Positions 1-7,295 of a DNA stretch of 32,821 nucleotides are shown piece after piece. Origin of the DNA: DATIRA01 sp964553405 (GTDB lineage Bacteria > Pseudomonadota > Gammaproteobacteria > Steroidobacterales > Steroidobacteraceae). Location: contig CAZKLS010000020.1 in the NCBI GenBank assembly GCA_964553405.1, forward strand, positions 1-32,821, in the 5' to 3' direction. The stretch's first letter is position 1, and every line of letters begins with the position of its first letter. The notes under the pieces were generated by a model. That model was not told the DNA's origin and ran no database searches. It saw only the letters and a list, made by a program, of their open reading frames with translations. Made by a program: the position numbers and the translations under genes.

Positions 1-330
1 GCCGACTGGCGTCCACTGATCGATGATCGTGCCGCTCTCACTCGCCTGATCGGCGAGACCATCCGTCAAAACTTGAGGCCACTTCTGTTCGAGCCGGTCT
101 GCGATCCGCTGTTGCGTCGCGCTGAGGGGATGCTGCGGCTGGCGATGGCTGACCTGAGCCGGGCCTTCGACCTCGAAACGGTCAAGTGCCTGGCTGGCGA
201 GGACGGTACCGTTACCGTCGAAGTCACAGGCGAACACAAGAATGGCGAGCGCTTCTGCTGCGTCGTCCCATTCATCAGTTCCGATCTGCCGACGCCACGG
301 AATCAGCGGCCGGGGGAGAATACCGCCTGA
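1..330 (+). CDS. hypothetical protein, C-terminal part (5' end outside window)
   Basis: The frame is open from the first base and ends at the TGA at 328-330, giving 109 residues of the C-terminal end of a larger protein. I do not recognise the family. The visible part is soluble, begins with an alpha-helical-looking Arg/Leu-rich stretch and ends with a beta-rich stretch (EDGTVTVEVTGEHKNGERF) followed by a short polar tail. There is no membrane segment and no obvious catalytic motif. A TTG at 73 could be an internal start, but reading straight through from base 1 is simpler. Its last 28 bases overlap the 3' end of the convergent gene at 303-923. Base composition is less G+C-rich than the rest of the window, like its two neighbours. 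Confidence 0.55.
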   Translation, partial: ADWRPLIDDRAALTRLIGETIRQNLRPLLFEPVCDPLLRRAEGMLRLAMADLSRAFDLETVKCLAGEDGTVTVEVTGEHKNGERFCCVVPFISSDLPTPRNQRPGENTA

Positions 331-923
331 GGAAAGATCAACAGTGGATTCTTGACGGCGACGATCTTGCCCATGAAGTTGTTCGCCCAGGTGCCGCCAC
401 CGTAACCGTCGTTGTAGTTGGCGCCTTTCAAGACGTGCGAATAGACGGTGACTTCGAGCACCATGGATTGATGCCGGCGGCCCCGGCGGTTGCCGCCTGC
501 CGGGATGTAGTCCTCGGCCGACTTCCGATCCGAATAGAAGTACGTGCCGTAGCCACCGGCGGTCCCGTCGCCGACTCGAAACCCCGTTGACAGGATGCTT
601 CGCATCGTCTGCTCGCTGGACGTGATGTGGTAGGCGAGGACTGGCTTGAAGATGTTGGGCTGTTTGGCCTTCACGCCGACTACGTAGCGACGCTGCAACG
701 CGCTCTTGAGGCACGCCGCCGGCGTTCCGAGCGAGACGCGCCCGCCGTTGACGGTCGTGCCTTCGAACACCCGGGCGCGGACGATCGGATCCGCATATTT
801 GTCGACGAATGCACGCGCTCCGGTGGCTTGATGGGCGTCGTTGTAGATGTAGGAGACCAATGCGTCGCCCGATTCGTCCGTCTCCAGATCAGCCGCCAGA
901 AGGCGAAGTTGCGCCAGTGACAT
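303..923 (-). CDS. small protein resembling the PARP/ADP-ribosyltransferase fold
   Basis: A 206-residue protein. The ATG at 923 is chosen because a strong GGGAGGGG ribosome site lies just upstream; the frame is open further upstream but reads low-complexity shadow sequence. No signal peptide or membrane segment is visible. The C-terminal half resembles ADP-ribosyltransferases of the PARP type: AYHITSSEQT (His99 at the NAD-binding motif I position), then ILSTGF, then GGYGTYFYSDRKSAEDY (residues 123-139), matching the glycine-tyrosine motif II pattern. Where PARPs have the catalytic Glu (as in PEYLI) this protein has PQAVF at 198-202, so catalysis may be altered or lost. This is a motif-level reading with no search behind it; an unrelated fold is possible. 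It lies downstream of the lipoprotein gene 1028-1645 on the same strand, 104 bp away. Confidence 0.55.
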   Translation of the reverse strand: MSLAQLRLLAADLETDESGDALVSYIYNDAHQATGARAFVDKYADPIVRARVFEGTTVNGGRVSLGTPAACLKSALQRRYVVGVKAKQPNIFKPVLAYHITSSEQTMRSILSTGFRVGDGTAGGYGTYFYSDRKSAEDYIPAGGNRRGRRHQSMVLEVTVYSHVLKGANYNDGYGGGTWANNFMGKIVAVKNPLLIFPQAVFSPGR

Positions 924-1027
924 CGTTGCCCCTCCCGTCGAAGTCAAAGAGACCGAAGTGTTCTGTCCCCGACCGATCTTACACGTCGCGCAGACACGCG
1001 CGAGCAACTGAAGAAACGCGTTACCAG

Positions 1028-1645
1028 TCAGTCTTGCGGCTTCTTGACACTGCCGGCCTTTCGCTTCTCCGACATCTGCGTGCCGATCTTGACGGCTGCT
1101 TCCTGCATGAATCCCTCGGGAGTCTGAGTCGCGGCAATTCCACCGCCCAACGCCCAGCTGTTCTTGTCCACGACCCATTCGCCGAGCGTATGTCCTGTGC
1201 CGCCGTCGACGAGTTCGACGATGGCGTCGAAGTTCACGTTGCCTGCGGCGAAGCCAACCATCCAGCGCAGCGTCGCGTTGCCTTCGTCGTACTGGGTGAT
1301 CGAGCCCCGCATGACTAGAGTCCGGGCGTCCGGGCTGCCGGAACGTACCACTTCGTCGAATCCACCCTGAGCTTTCGTGACGGCGGCAATCTGGTCTGGA
1401 AATGCCTTGACCACGTCGTCCATTTTCAGCTTGAGGATCGGCTGTGCTTCGGGCCTGGCCCGGGACGTGGCTTCGTCGACGAAATCCTGCACCAGCAGCC
1501 TCGAATAGGGAGACAGGTCTATGACCTTCTCTTCTCCGGCGGTCTGCAGCGAAGAAGTCGTGCCACAGGATGTGAGCAGAGAGACGGTGAGGAAGACGAA
1601 CAGCGATCGTCGCGGCAGACGGCGCGAACTGGAAACTGTCGACAT
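1028..1645 (-). CDS. small lipoprotein, DUF4410-like
   Basis: A 205-residue predicted lipoprotein. The ATG at 1645 is chosen because it begins a classic lipoprotein signal: an Arg-rich n-region (SSRRLPRR), a hydrophobic core, then LTSC with the lipidated Cys at residue 27; GAGGTG lies just upstream. The mature domain has YSRLLVQDF near residue 47 and, later, a pattern of RGSITQYDEGNATLRW, a glycine-rich VGFAAGNVNFDAIVELVD, and a C-terminal helix with basic residues (EKRKAGSVKKPQD). This order resembles the uncharacterised DUF4410 family, recalled from memory. The protein is probably anchored in the cell envelope; its function is unknown. Upstream (1646-1799) is only the promoter region shared with the divergent tRNA. 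Confidence 0.7.
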   Translation of the reverse strand: MSTVSSSRRLPRRSLFVFLTVSLLTSCGTTSSLQTAGEEKVIDLSPYSRLLVQDFVDEATSRARPEAQPILKLKMDDVVKAFPDQIAAVTKAQGGFDEVVRSGSPDARTLVMRGSITQYDEGNATLRWMVGFAAGNVNFDAIVELVDGGTGHTLGEWVVDKNSWALGGGIAATQTPEGFMQEAAVKIGTQMSEKRKAGSVKKPQD

Positions 1646-1780
1646 GCGAGTCACCTCGGTTGAAGTAGGAACTCTGGCCCTCTTGTTACAATCTCGCTTC
1701 GGTACCGGTGCGGAGTCTGCGCCGGACCGATGGGCAAATCCATGATTCAGTGACCCCGAACTTTGCCTGCCGCATTGCGG

Positions 1781-1786
1781 TAGACT
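1781..1786 (+). promoter_or_regulatory. possible -10 box of the tRNA-Arg gene
   Basis: TAGACT lies 13 bp before the first base of the tRNA, the right place for a -10 box with a short leader. It is followed by a C/G-rich stretch. No good -35 element is seen at 16-18 bp spacing, so the call is weak. Confidence 0.3.
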
Positions 1787-1799
1787 TCGCATCCCTCGC

Positions 1800-1876
1800 G
1801 CGGCCGTAGCTCAGTTGGATAGAGCATCAGGCTTCGAACCTGAGGGTCGGGGGTTCGAATCCCTCCGGCCGCGCCA
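1800..1876 (+). tRNA. tRNA-Arg, anticodon TCG (reads CGA)
   Basis: A complete 77-nt cloverleaf with encoded CCA. The acceptor stem GCGGCCG (1800-1806) pairs perfectly with CGGCCGC (1866-1872); the discriminator is G1873 and CCA is at 1874-1876. The D arm starts with GCTC and closes with GAGC. The anticodon stem TCAGG/CCTGA encloses the loop CTTCGAA, giving anticodon TCG. The T arm has five pairs (one G-T) around TTCGAAT. A T6 run follows at 1878-1883. It stands alone, between the low-G+C left segment and the metallo-hydrolase gene. Confidence 0.97.
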
Positions 1877-1917
1877 CTTTTTTCCCGGACCCGTTGGAAT
1901 GGGATGTCGGCATCGCG

Positions 1918-2772
1918 ATGACCGTACCGGAAGCTGACACGCCCGCAATTACCGGCAGCGTCGCGCGGATCGCCGCGTCGGTCACGCGCATCGTCGCGCC
2001 GAATCCGGGCCCGCTGACCGGTCCGGGCACGAACACCTATGTCATCGGTTCCGGCGAGGACTGCGTCGTGCTCGACCCCGGGCCGGACGACGCGCTGCAC
2101 CTCGAGCGCATCCTCGCGGCGAGCGGGGGTCGCGTCGCCCGGATCCTGTGCACGCACTCGCACCCGGACCATTCGCCCGGGGCGGCAGTGCTGCGCGCGC
2201 GGACCGGGGCGCCGGTGTACGGCCTGCCGGCACCGGACGACGGTTTCCAGGACCCGAGCTATGCGCCGGACGAGGGCCTGACCGACCACGAGGACATCCC
2301 GGCCGGCGGCGACCGCTTGAGGGCCCTGCACACACCGGGGCACGCCTCCAATCACGTCTGCTTCGTGCTCGAGAGCTCGCGATTGCTGTTCACCGGTGAT
2401 CACCTGATGAGCGGCTCGACCGTGGTGATCCTGCCACCGGACGGATCGATGCTGCAGTACCTCGCTTCGCTCGAGGGCCTGCTCGGTCACGAGCTCGGCG
2501 CCATTGCGCCAGGGCATGGCTCGGTCATCCCGGACGCGCATGCCGACATCCGACGCGTCGTCGCGCACCGGCTGAAGCGGGAGGGCCGGCTCGTCGAGGC
2601 GCTGTCGCGCCGCGGCCGGGCGAGCCTCGACGAACTGCTGCCGGAGGTCTATGACGACGTGCCGAAGTTCATGCATCCGGCGGCCCGCTATTCCTTGCTC
2701 GCCCACGCGATCAAGCTCGCCGAGGAAGGCCGCACCGTCGAGGAGGAGGGCGCGTACCGCTGGCTCGGTTGA
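1918..2772 (+). CDS. metallo-beta-lactamase-fold hydrolase, LACTB2-like
   Basis: A 284-residue metal-dependent hydrolase of the MBL superfamily. Numbered from the ATG at 1918, metal ligands are visible in order: THSHPDH (His80, His82, Asp84, His85), HTPGH (His138, His142), TGDH (Asp161) and PGHG (His200). The C-terminal ~75 residues look like the winged-helix region of LACTB2-type proteins (HRLKREGRLVEALSRRG, then a helix ending in RWLG). Human LACTB2 is an endoribonuclease, while others of this shape act on thioesters; the substrate here cannot be told. A TTG at 1894 would add eight residues. The gene begins 41 bp after the tRNA, has no strong ribosome site, and is convergent with the SurE-like gene. 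Confidence 0.85.
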   Translation: MTVPEADTPAITGSVARIAASVTRIVAPNPGPLTGPGTNTYVIGSGEDCVVLDPGPDDALHLERILAASGGRVARILCTHSHPDHSPGAAVLRARTGAPVYGLPAPDDGFQDPSYAPDEGLTDHEDIPAGGDRLRALHTPGHASNHVCFVLESSRLLFTGDHLMSGSTVVILPPDGSMLQYLASLEGLLGHELGAIAPGHGSVIPDAHADIRRVVAHRLKREGRLVEALSRRGRASLDELLPEVYDDVPKFMHPAARYSLLAHAIKLAEEGRTVEEEGAYRWLG

Positions 2773-2798
2773 GCGAGCCGCGCCCCGGACTGCAGCGG

Positions 2799-3722
2799 TC
2801 ACTCGCCGTCGGCGGCAGTCCTGAGCGCTGAATCGAGCCGCGTGAGCGCCGCCGGAATCGCTGCATAGGTGCCGGAGAGCGGCGTGACCGTCACGTAGCC
2901 GGCATCGAGCAGGCTGCGATCCGATTCGACGGCGTCTTGGGGCGCGGCTTGGCGTGAAACCTGCGCGACGTAGTCACCGTCGTCCCCTCGGCGGTAGTCA
3001 ATCGCAATGTCCGCTGCAGCATCCGGGGCGGCGGCCCTGATCCCTTCGATGTCGGCAACCGCGAGCGCGGGATAGTTGACGTTCAGCACGATGCGGGCGT
3101 CGCCGGCCTGCGCAAGATCGCACAGCACGGGTCGCAGGACGGGCAACAGGCGCGACGCGAAATGATTCCCGACCTCGGCGAAGTGGCGCGCCTTGCGTTG
3201 CTCGTCTGCACCGGTGATCCGCTGGGCGTTCAATGCGATCGCCGGGATCGGGGGATCGAGCAGCAGCGCGGCGGCCATCGCCCCGCCCACGGTCCCGGAC
3301 AGTGGCAGCAGCGCGCCGAGGTTGGTGCCGTCGTTGATGCCGGAGACGACCAGCCCGGGCCTCGACTCGGGCGCATGCAGCGCCGTGACGGCCAGCACGA
3401 CGGCATTGGCCGGCGTGCCTCCGGTCACCGCGGACACCAGCGGTTCCTGCGACTCGATGCTGACCGGCAGGTGCTGCCAGCTGAAGCTCAGGCTGCTGCC
3501 GCTCGCGTTCGCGGCGGGTGCTACCAGCGCAGCCCGGTGTCCCTGCGCGCGCAACTCCGCGGCCGCGGCGCGAATGCCAGGCGCGAGGTAACCGTCGTCG
3601 CCGGTGACGAGTACCTGGAGCGCGCCGGAGCCACAGATGTCCGACCCGGCGGCATGGACGAATTGGGTGGCGAGGGCTACGGCCAGCGCCGCGCAGATGC
3701 GCAATGACCGTGCAGGCGTCAC
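2799..3722 (-). CDS. SurE-like 5'/3'-nucleotidase with signal peptide
   Basis: A 307-residue SurE-family phosphatase, normally a metal-dependent nucleoside monophosphatase. The family metal-site elements are present: GDDGYLAPGI (Asp42, Asp43; the family usually has NDDG), ANASGSSLS (about residues 71-79), GGTPANAV and SGINDGTN (Asn130). Unlike the usual cytoplasmic SurE of about 250 residues, this one starts with an Arg-containing n-region, a hydrophobic core (ICAALAVALATQFVHA) and a likely signal-peptidase site before residue 27, so it is probably periplasmic. The start is GTG at 3722, with no clear ribosome site. It follows the PhzF-family gene by 13 bp on the same strand and may be co-transcribed. 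Family membership is sure; the secreted location is inferred. Confidence 0.85.
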   Translation of the reverse strand: MTPARSLRICAALAVALATQFVHAAGSDICGSGALQVLVTGDDGYLAPGIRAAAAELRAQGHRAALVAPAANASGSSLSFSWQHLPVSIESQEPLVSAVTGGTPANAVVLAVTALHAPESRPGLVVSGINDGTNLGALLPLSGTVGGAMAAALLLDPPIPAIALNAQRITGADEQRKARHFAEVGNHFASRLLPVLRPVLCDLAQAGDARIVLNVNYPALAVADIEGIRAAAPDAAADIAIDYRRGDDGDYVAQVSRQAAPQDAVESDRSLLDAGYVTVTPLSGTYAAIPAALTRLDSALRTAADGE

Positions 3723-3735
3723 CGTCGATCCGGAC

Positions 3736-4644
3736 TCAGAGGTTGAGCTCGGCCTGGAACACGATCACGGCTTCGCCGGAGATGCGCACGTTGCTCGCGC
3801 GCCGGCCGGAGGCCGCGACCTCCACGTCGACCTGGCCAGGTCGCCCGACGAAGCGTCCCTGGTGACCCGTGAAGCGCGCCTTGCCTTTCTCGACCGGCAG
3901 CAGGCCGTTGTTGAGCAGATAGACGCCGAGCATGCCGTGGGAGTTGCCACTGACCGCGTCCTCGGGCGTCCCGATCGCGGGGCAGAACATCCTCGCCTCG
4001 GTCGTCAGCGGGGCGCCCTCGGACGAGAGCGCAAAGACGAAGAATCCGTCCGCGCCGACGTGCGTGGTGAGCTTCACCAGCTCGTCCATCTGCGGCTGCA
4101 GCGATTCGAGCATCGACGGCGAGCGCAGCCCGATCAGCAGCCGCGAGCTCGCCTTGGTCATCACCTGCATCGGGCAGGACGGGTGCAGGCTGTCCGAACT
4201 GATGCCGAGCGCGTCGAGCACGGGTCCGCGGCGGTCGTCGCCGACGATCGGGCCGAACGTGGCCGGGCTCTGGTTCATCGTGACCTTCAATGCGGGCGCG
4301 CGGCCCTTCACCTCGACCTCGAGGATGAACGAGCCCGACTTCTGCCTGACCTTGCCGCGCGGCACGCCATCGGCGATCGCGCGCACGTAGTGCGCGGCCA
4401 CGGTCGCGTGACCGACGAACGCGACCTCGCGGCGCGGCGAGAAGAACCGCAGCTCCAGGTCGTAGTCCGGTACGTCCGAGGCGATGACGAAGGCGACCTC
4501 GGCGCCGGCCAGCTCCCGGGCGATCCGCTTCATTTCCTCGTCGTCGAGCTGCTCCGCGTCGAGGACCACCACGGCGGGATTGCCCGCGAACAGCTCGCGG
4601 GTAAAGGCGTCAACTCTGAAAAGGCGGCACGTGCGCTTGCTCAT
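3736..4644 (-). CDS. PhzF-family isomerase/epimerase
   Basis: A 302-residue protein of the PhzF fold (diaminopimelate-epimerase-like, two similar halves). ATG at 4644 gives the typical N-terminus CRLFRVDAFTRELFAGNPA. The conserved glutamate of the family, Glu45 in PhzF, appears as Glu49 in ELAGAEVAFVI. Other family marks are LRFFSPRREVAFVGHAT (first half) and RMFCPAIGTPEDAVSGNSHG (second half). No other phenazine gene is present, so phenazine synthesis is not supported; most bacteria with a lone PhzF homologue use it for an unknown isomerisation. It is transcribed away from the thiamine operon, sharing the region 4645-4737, and is followed at 13 bp by the SurE-like gene. Confidence 0.88.
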   Translation of the reverse strand: MSKRTCRLFRVDAFTRELFAGNPAVVVLDAEQLDDEEMKRIARELAGAEVAFVIASDVPDYDLELRFFSPRREVAFVGHATVAAHYVRAIADGVPRGKVRQKSGSFILEVEVKGRAPALKVTMNQSPATFGPIVGDDRRGPVLDALGISSDSLHPSCPMQVMTKASSRLLIGLRSPSMLESLQPQMDELVKLTTHVGADGFFVFALSSEGAPLTTEARMFCPAIGTPEDAVSGNSHGMLGVYLLNNGLLPVEKGKARFTGHQGRFVGRPGQVDVEVAASGRRASNVRISGEAVIVFQAELNL

Positions 4645-4737
4645 CCAGCGGGTCCTGGTCCGATCCAATCGCTCATTACTCCCAGAGCCCGGCGCCTTCG
4701 TCAACTGCCGGGACTGCTCCGTGACGCTGCACGGGGC

Positions 4738-4743
4738 TATAAT
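4738..4743 (+). promoter_or_regulatory. -10 box of the thiamine operon
   Basis: A perfect TATAAT ends 7 bp before the first pairing base of the TPP riboswitch, so transcription would start at or just before the aptamer. The hexamer 17 bp upstream (TGCTCC, 4715-4720) is a poor -35 match. Confidence 0.6.
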
Positions 4744-4750
4744 GGCCGCG

Positions 4751-4855
4751 ACCTTGGGGTGGCCTGACTAGGCCTGAGATGCCGGTCGCGGCAAGTGCCG
4801 CTCACCGGCGAACCCGTTGAACCTGATCCGGTTAGCACCGGCGTAGGGAGCAGGT
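4751..4855 (+). promoter_or_regulatory. TPP riboswitch (THI element)
   Basis: The conserved thiamine pyrophosphate aptamer elements occur in order: CTTGGGGTG (4753-4761), CTGAGATG (4774-4781), ACCCGTTGAACCTGATCCGG (4812-4831) and the 3' consensus GCGTAGGGAG (4841-4850). The closing helix P1 can form between ACCT (4751-4754) and AGGT (4852-4855). AGGGAG at 4845-4850 is both part of the aptamer and the only plausible Shine-Dalgarno sequence for the TTG start at 4859, eight bases further on. There is no terminator after it. The simplest model is translational control: TPP binding locks the 3' strand and hides the ribosome site, shutting off the thiamine uptake operon when the cofactor is plentiful. 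Confidence 0.95.
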
Positions 4856-4858
4856 AGC

Positions 4859-7003
4859 TTGACACAGACAACTTGCCGATCCCCAACTCACGGGCCCTCG
4901 GGCGCACGCTGCGCCGGTCCGCGGGCATCGAAGCTGAGCGCGGCCGTATTCGCGCTCGTCGCAGGCGCGGCCGGGGCCCGGACGCCGGAGCTGGTGCCGG
5001 GCGAGCTCGAGGAGATCGTCGTCACGGCCTCGCTGCGGCAGGAGGGCCTCGAACAGCTCGCCGCGAGCGCCACGGTGCTCGACGCCTCGACGCTGGACGC
5101 GGCAGGGTTGCAGCACTTCGCGGACGTGCTCGGACTGGTGCCGAACCTGAACTGGGCCGGCGGCACGTCGCGGCCGCGCTATTTCCAGCTGCGCGGCATC
5201 GGCGAGCTCGAGCAGTACCAGGGGGCGCCGAATCCATCGGTCGGCTTCCTGGTGGACGAGTACGACCTGAGCGGCGTCGGCATGCCCGCGACGACGTTCG
5301 ATCTCCAGCAGGTCGAGGTGCTGCGTGGCCCGCAAGGCACCCGCTACGGCGCGAACGCGCTGGCGGGACTCGTGAAGGTGAGCACCCGGGATCCCACGTC
5401 GGAGCCGGACCTGAGGCTGGAAGCGGTCGCCGGGGACGACGGCGTGCTCGGGGCGGGCGTGGCCGGCGGCGGTCCGCTGGGGCGGGACGGCGAGTTCGCG
5501 GCCTGGCGGCTCGCCGTCCAGACCTTCGAGCAGGACGGCTTTCGCCGCAACGCCTACCTCGGTCGCGACGATACGAACGGGCGCGACGAGCTCACGCTGC
5601 GCGGCAAGCTCAGGCTGAAGCCGAACGAGGCCTGGTCGCTGCAGCTCGGCGCCATGTACGTGGATCTCGACAACGGCTTCGATGCGTTCACCCCGGACAA
5701 CTCGCTCACGATGCTCTCGGACCGTCCAGGTCGCGACGCGCAGCAGACCCGCGGTGCGTCGCTGCGCATCGACGGCGATCTTTCGCGAGCGCAGCTGCGG
5801 AGCACGACGGCAATTGCGGATTCGGACATCGTCTACAGCTTCGATGGCGACTGGGGCAACGACCCGTACTGGGGAGAGTTCGCTCCGTACGACTATTTTT
5901 CCCGCTACGACCGCGACCGGACGACGCTGAGCCAGGACCTGCGGCTGCTGAGCCTCTCCACGGCGGAGCAGGATGGTTTCGGCTGGGTGGCCGGCGCCTA
6001 TGCGCTGCGCCTCGAGGAGCAGACGCTGCAGCAGGACGACTTCGCGGGCGAGCCGCTGCGACCGCCGCTCAAGAGCGACTACGTCGCCGACAACCTGGCC
6101 TTGTATGGCGAGCTCGAATGGCGTGCGATCGGGGACTCGATCGCCTCGCTCGGCGTGCGCGTCGAGAACCACGACGCGTCTTACCGGGACAGCGACGGCG
6201 CCGGGTTCGGGCCGGACGACACGATGCTCGGCGGGCACCTTTCGCTGCGCGGCACGCTCGCCGAGGATACGAGCTGGTACGCGGCCGTCAGTCGCGGCTA
6301 CAAGGCCGGGGGATTCAACATCGGGGCGCTGGTGCCGGCCGAGCGCCGGCAGTACTCCCCGGAGTACCTGTGGAACCTCGAGGCCGGAACCCGGCACGCG
6401 GACCCGGCCGGGCGGTTCGAGGCCTCGCTCAGCGTGTTCTACATGTGGCGCGAGCAACAGCAGGTCGCGACGTCCTTCCAGGTGGACCCCGGCGATCCGC
6501 TGTCCTACGTGTTCTTCACCGACAATGCCGCGCGCGGGCGCAACTACGGCCTCGAGGCCGATGCAGCCTGGCAGGTGAGTTCCTCGCTGGTGCTGCGCGC
6601 GAGCCTCGGGCTGCTCGAGACCGAGTACCTCGATTACCGTTACGGGGAGCGCGACCTCGACGGACGCGGGCAGGCACATGCCCCGCGCTGGCAGTATTCG
6701 CTCTCCGGGGAATGGCTGAGCAGCCAGGGCTGGATGCTGCGCGCCGACCTGGAGGGCAGGGACGCCTTCTACTTCGACGCCAGTCACGATGAGCGGTCGC
6801 GGCCGTACACGCTGCTGCACCTGAAGGGCGGTTACGAAGGCGCCAACTGGTCGGCCTACCTGTGGGGACGAAACGTCTTCGACGAGGACTACGCGGTTCG
6901 CGGCTTCTATTTCGGCCTCGAGCCGCCGGATTTCGCCGAGAAGCTCTACGTCCAGCGCGGCGACCCGAGGCAGTTCGGCCTGACCGTCGAATGGCGACTT
7001 TGA
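4859..7003 (+). CDS. TonB-dependent outer-membrane receptor, probably for thiamine or a precursor
   Basis: A 714-residue TonB-dependent receptor. The start is TTG at 4859, four bases after the riboswitch and eight after its AGGGAG. A hydrophobic segment (about 27-40) gives a signal peptide; a TonB-box-like EEIVVTA is at 51-57. The plug domain follows, with LRGIG, VEVLRGPQGTRYGANALAG and VSTRDP; the rest is beta-barrel with many aromatic-edged strands (DLNWRQ-like alternation, YKAGGFNIGAL) and a final strand RQFGLTVEWRL. Known TPP-riboswitch-controlled TonB receptors have been proposed to carry thiamine across the outer membrane. Control by the riboswitch and the PnuT transporter downstream support the same substrate here; a pyrimidine precursor is possible. 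It is the first gene of a four-gene operon. Confidence 0.9.
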   Translation: MTQTTCRSPTHGPSGARCAGPRASKLSAAVFALVAGAAGARTPELVPGELEEIVVTASLRQEGLEQLAASATVLDASTLDAAGLQHFADVLGLVPNLNWAGGTSRPRYFQLRGIGELEQYQGAPNPSVGFLVDEYDLSGVGMPATTFDLQQVEVLRGPQGTRYGANALAGLVKVSTRDPTSEPDLRLEAVAGDDGVLGAGVAGGGPLGRDGEFAAWRLAVQTFEQDGFRRNAYLGRDDTNGRDELTLRGKLRLKPNEAWSLQLGAMYVDLDNGFDAFTPDNSLTMLSDRPGRDAQQTRGASLRIDGDLSRAQLRSTTAIADSDIVYSFDGDWGNDPYWGEFAPYDYFSRYDRDRTTLSQDLRLLSLSTAEQDGFGWVAGAYALRLEEQTLQQDDFAGEPLRPPLKSDYVADNLALYGELEWRAIGDSIASLGVRVENHDASYRDSDGAGFGPDDTMLGGHLSLRGTLAEDTSWYAAVSRGYKAGGFNIGALVPAERRQYSPEYLWNLEAGTRHADPAGRFEASLSVFYMWREQQQVATSFQVDPGDPLSYVFFTDNAARGRNYGLEADAAWQVSSSLVLRASLGLLETEYLDYRYGERDLDGRGQAHAPRWQYSLSGEWLSSQGWMLRADLEGRDAFYFDASHDERSRPYTLLHLKGGYEGANWSAYLWGRNVFDEDYAVRGFYFGLEPPDFAEKLYVQRGDPRQFGLTVEWRL

Positions 7004-7020
7004 GCGAGAGGAGAATCCAA

Positions 7021-7293
7021 GTGACACGCATCGCCGTGGATATCAGCCTGTACCCGCTGGACGCAAATTACGTTCCGCCGATCAAGGAATTCATCGAGCG
7101 GTTGAACCGCCACGACGGGCTGCACGTCGTGACCAACGCGTTCAGCACGCAGGTGGCCGGCGAGCACGACCGGGTCTTCGAGGTGCTCGCGCAGGAGACC
7201 CGGCAGAGCTTCGCGCGCGGCGGACGCGCCGTGTTCGTGATGAAGGTTCTCGGCGGGGAGCCGGCCAGCGACGAGGACGCATCCGGCAATTGA
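7021..7293 (+). CDS. YkoF/MTH1187-type thiamine-binding protein
   Basis: A 90-residue single-domain protein with no signal peptide. Residues VDISLYPL, PIKEFIERLN, VTNAFSTQVAGEHDRVFEVL and GRAVFVMKVL follow the ferredoxin-like pattern of the thiamine-binding (YkoF/MTH1187) family. In Bacillus, YkoF binds thiamine or hydroxymethylpyrimidine alongside an uptake system. GTG at 7021 is chosen for the GAGAGGAG upstream (7005-7012); an ATG at 6991 would overlap the receptor gene. It lies between the receptor and PnuT, 17 bp after the first, so it probably buffers or delivers thiamine in the cytoplasm next to the inner-membrane transporter. Role inferred from family and place. Confidence 0.75.
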   Translation: MTRIAVDISLYPLDANYVPPIKEFIERLNRHDGLHVVTNAFSTQVAGEHDRVFEVLAQETRQSFARGGRAVFVMKVLGGEPASDEDASGN

Positions 7294-7295
7294 AC

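Noticed and set aside
924..1178. 85-residue N-terminal extension of the PARP-like protein
   Set aside because: It reads through the neighbouring lipoprotein gene in another frame; the ATG at 923 has an excellent ribosome site.
1351..1375. Possible partial copy of the tRNA 3' end (TCGAATCC) as an attachment-site repeat
   Set aside because: Only eight bases match, which is expected by chance, and it lies within a coding sequence.
3736..4644. Phenazine biosynthesis
   Set aside because: Only a PhzF-family protein is present; none of the other phz genes is in the window, and lone homologues are common.
4832..7027. 731-codon open frame antisense to the TonB receptor
   Set aside because: It lacks a domain, is compositionally biased and covers the riboswitch and receptor, both of which are firmly supported.
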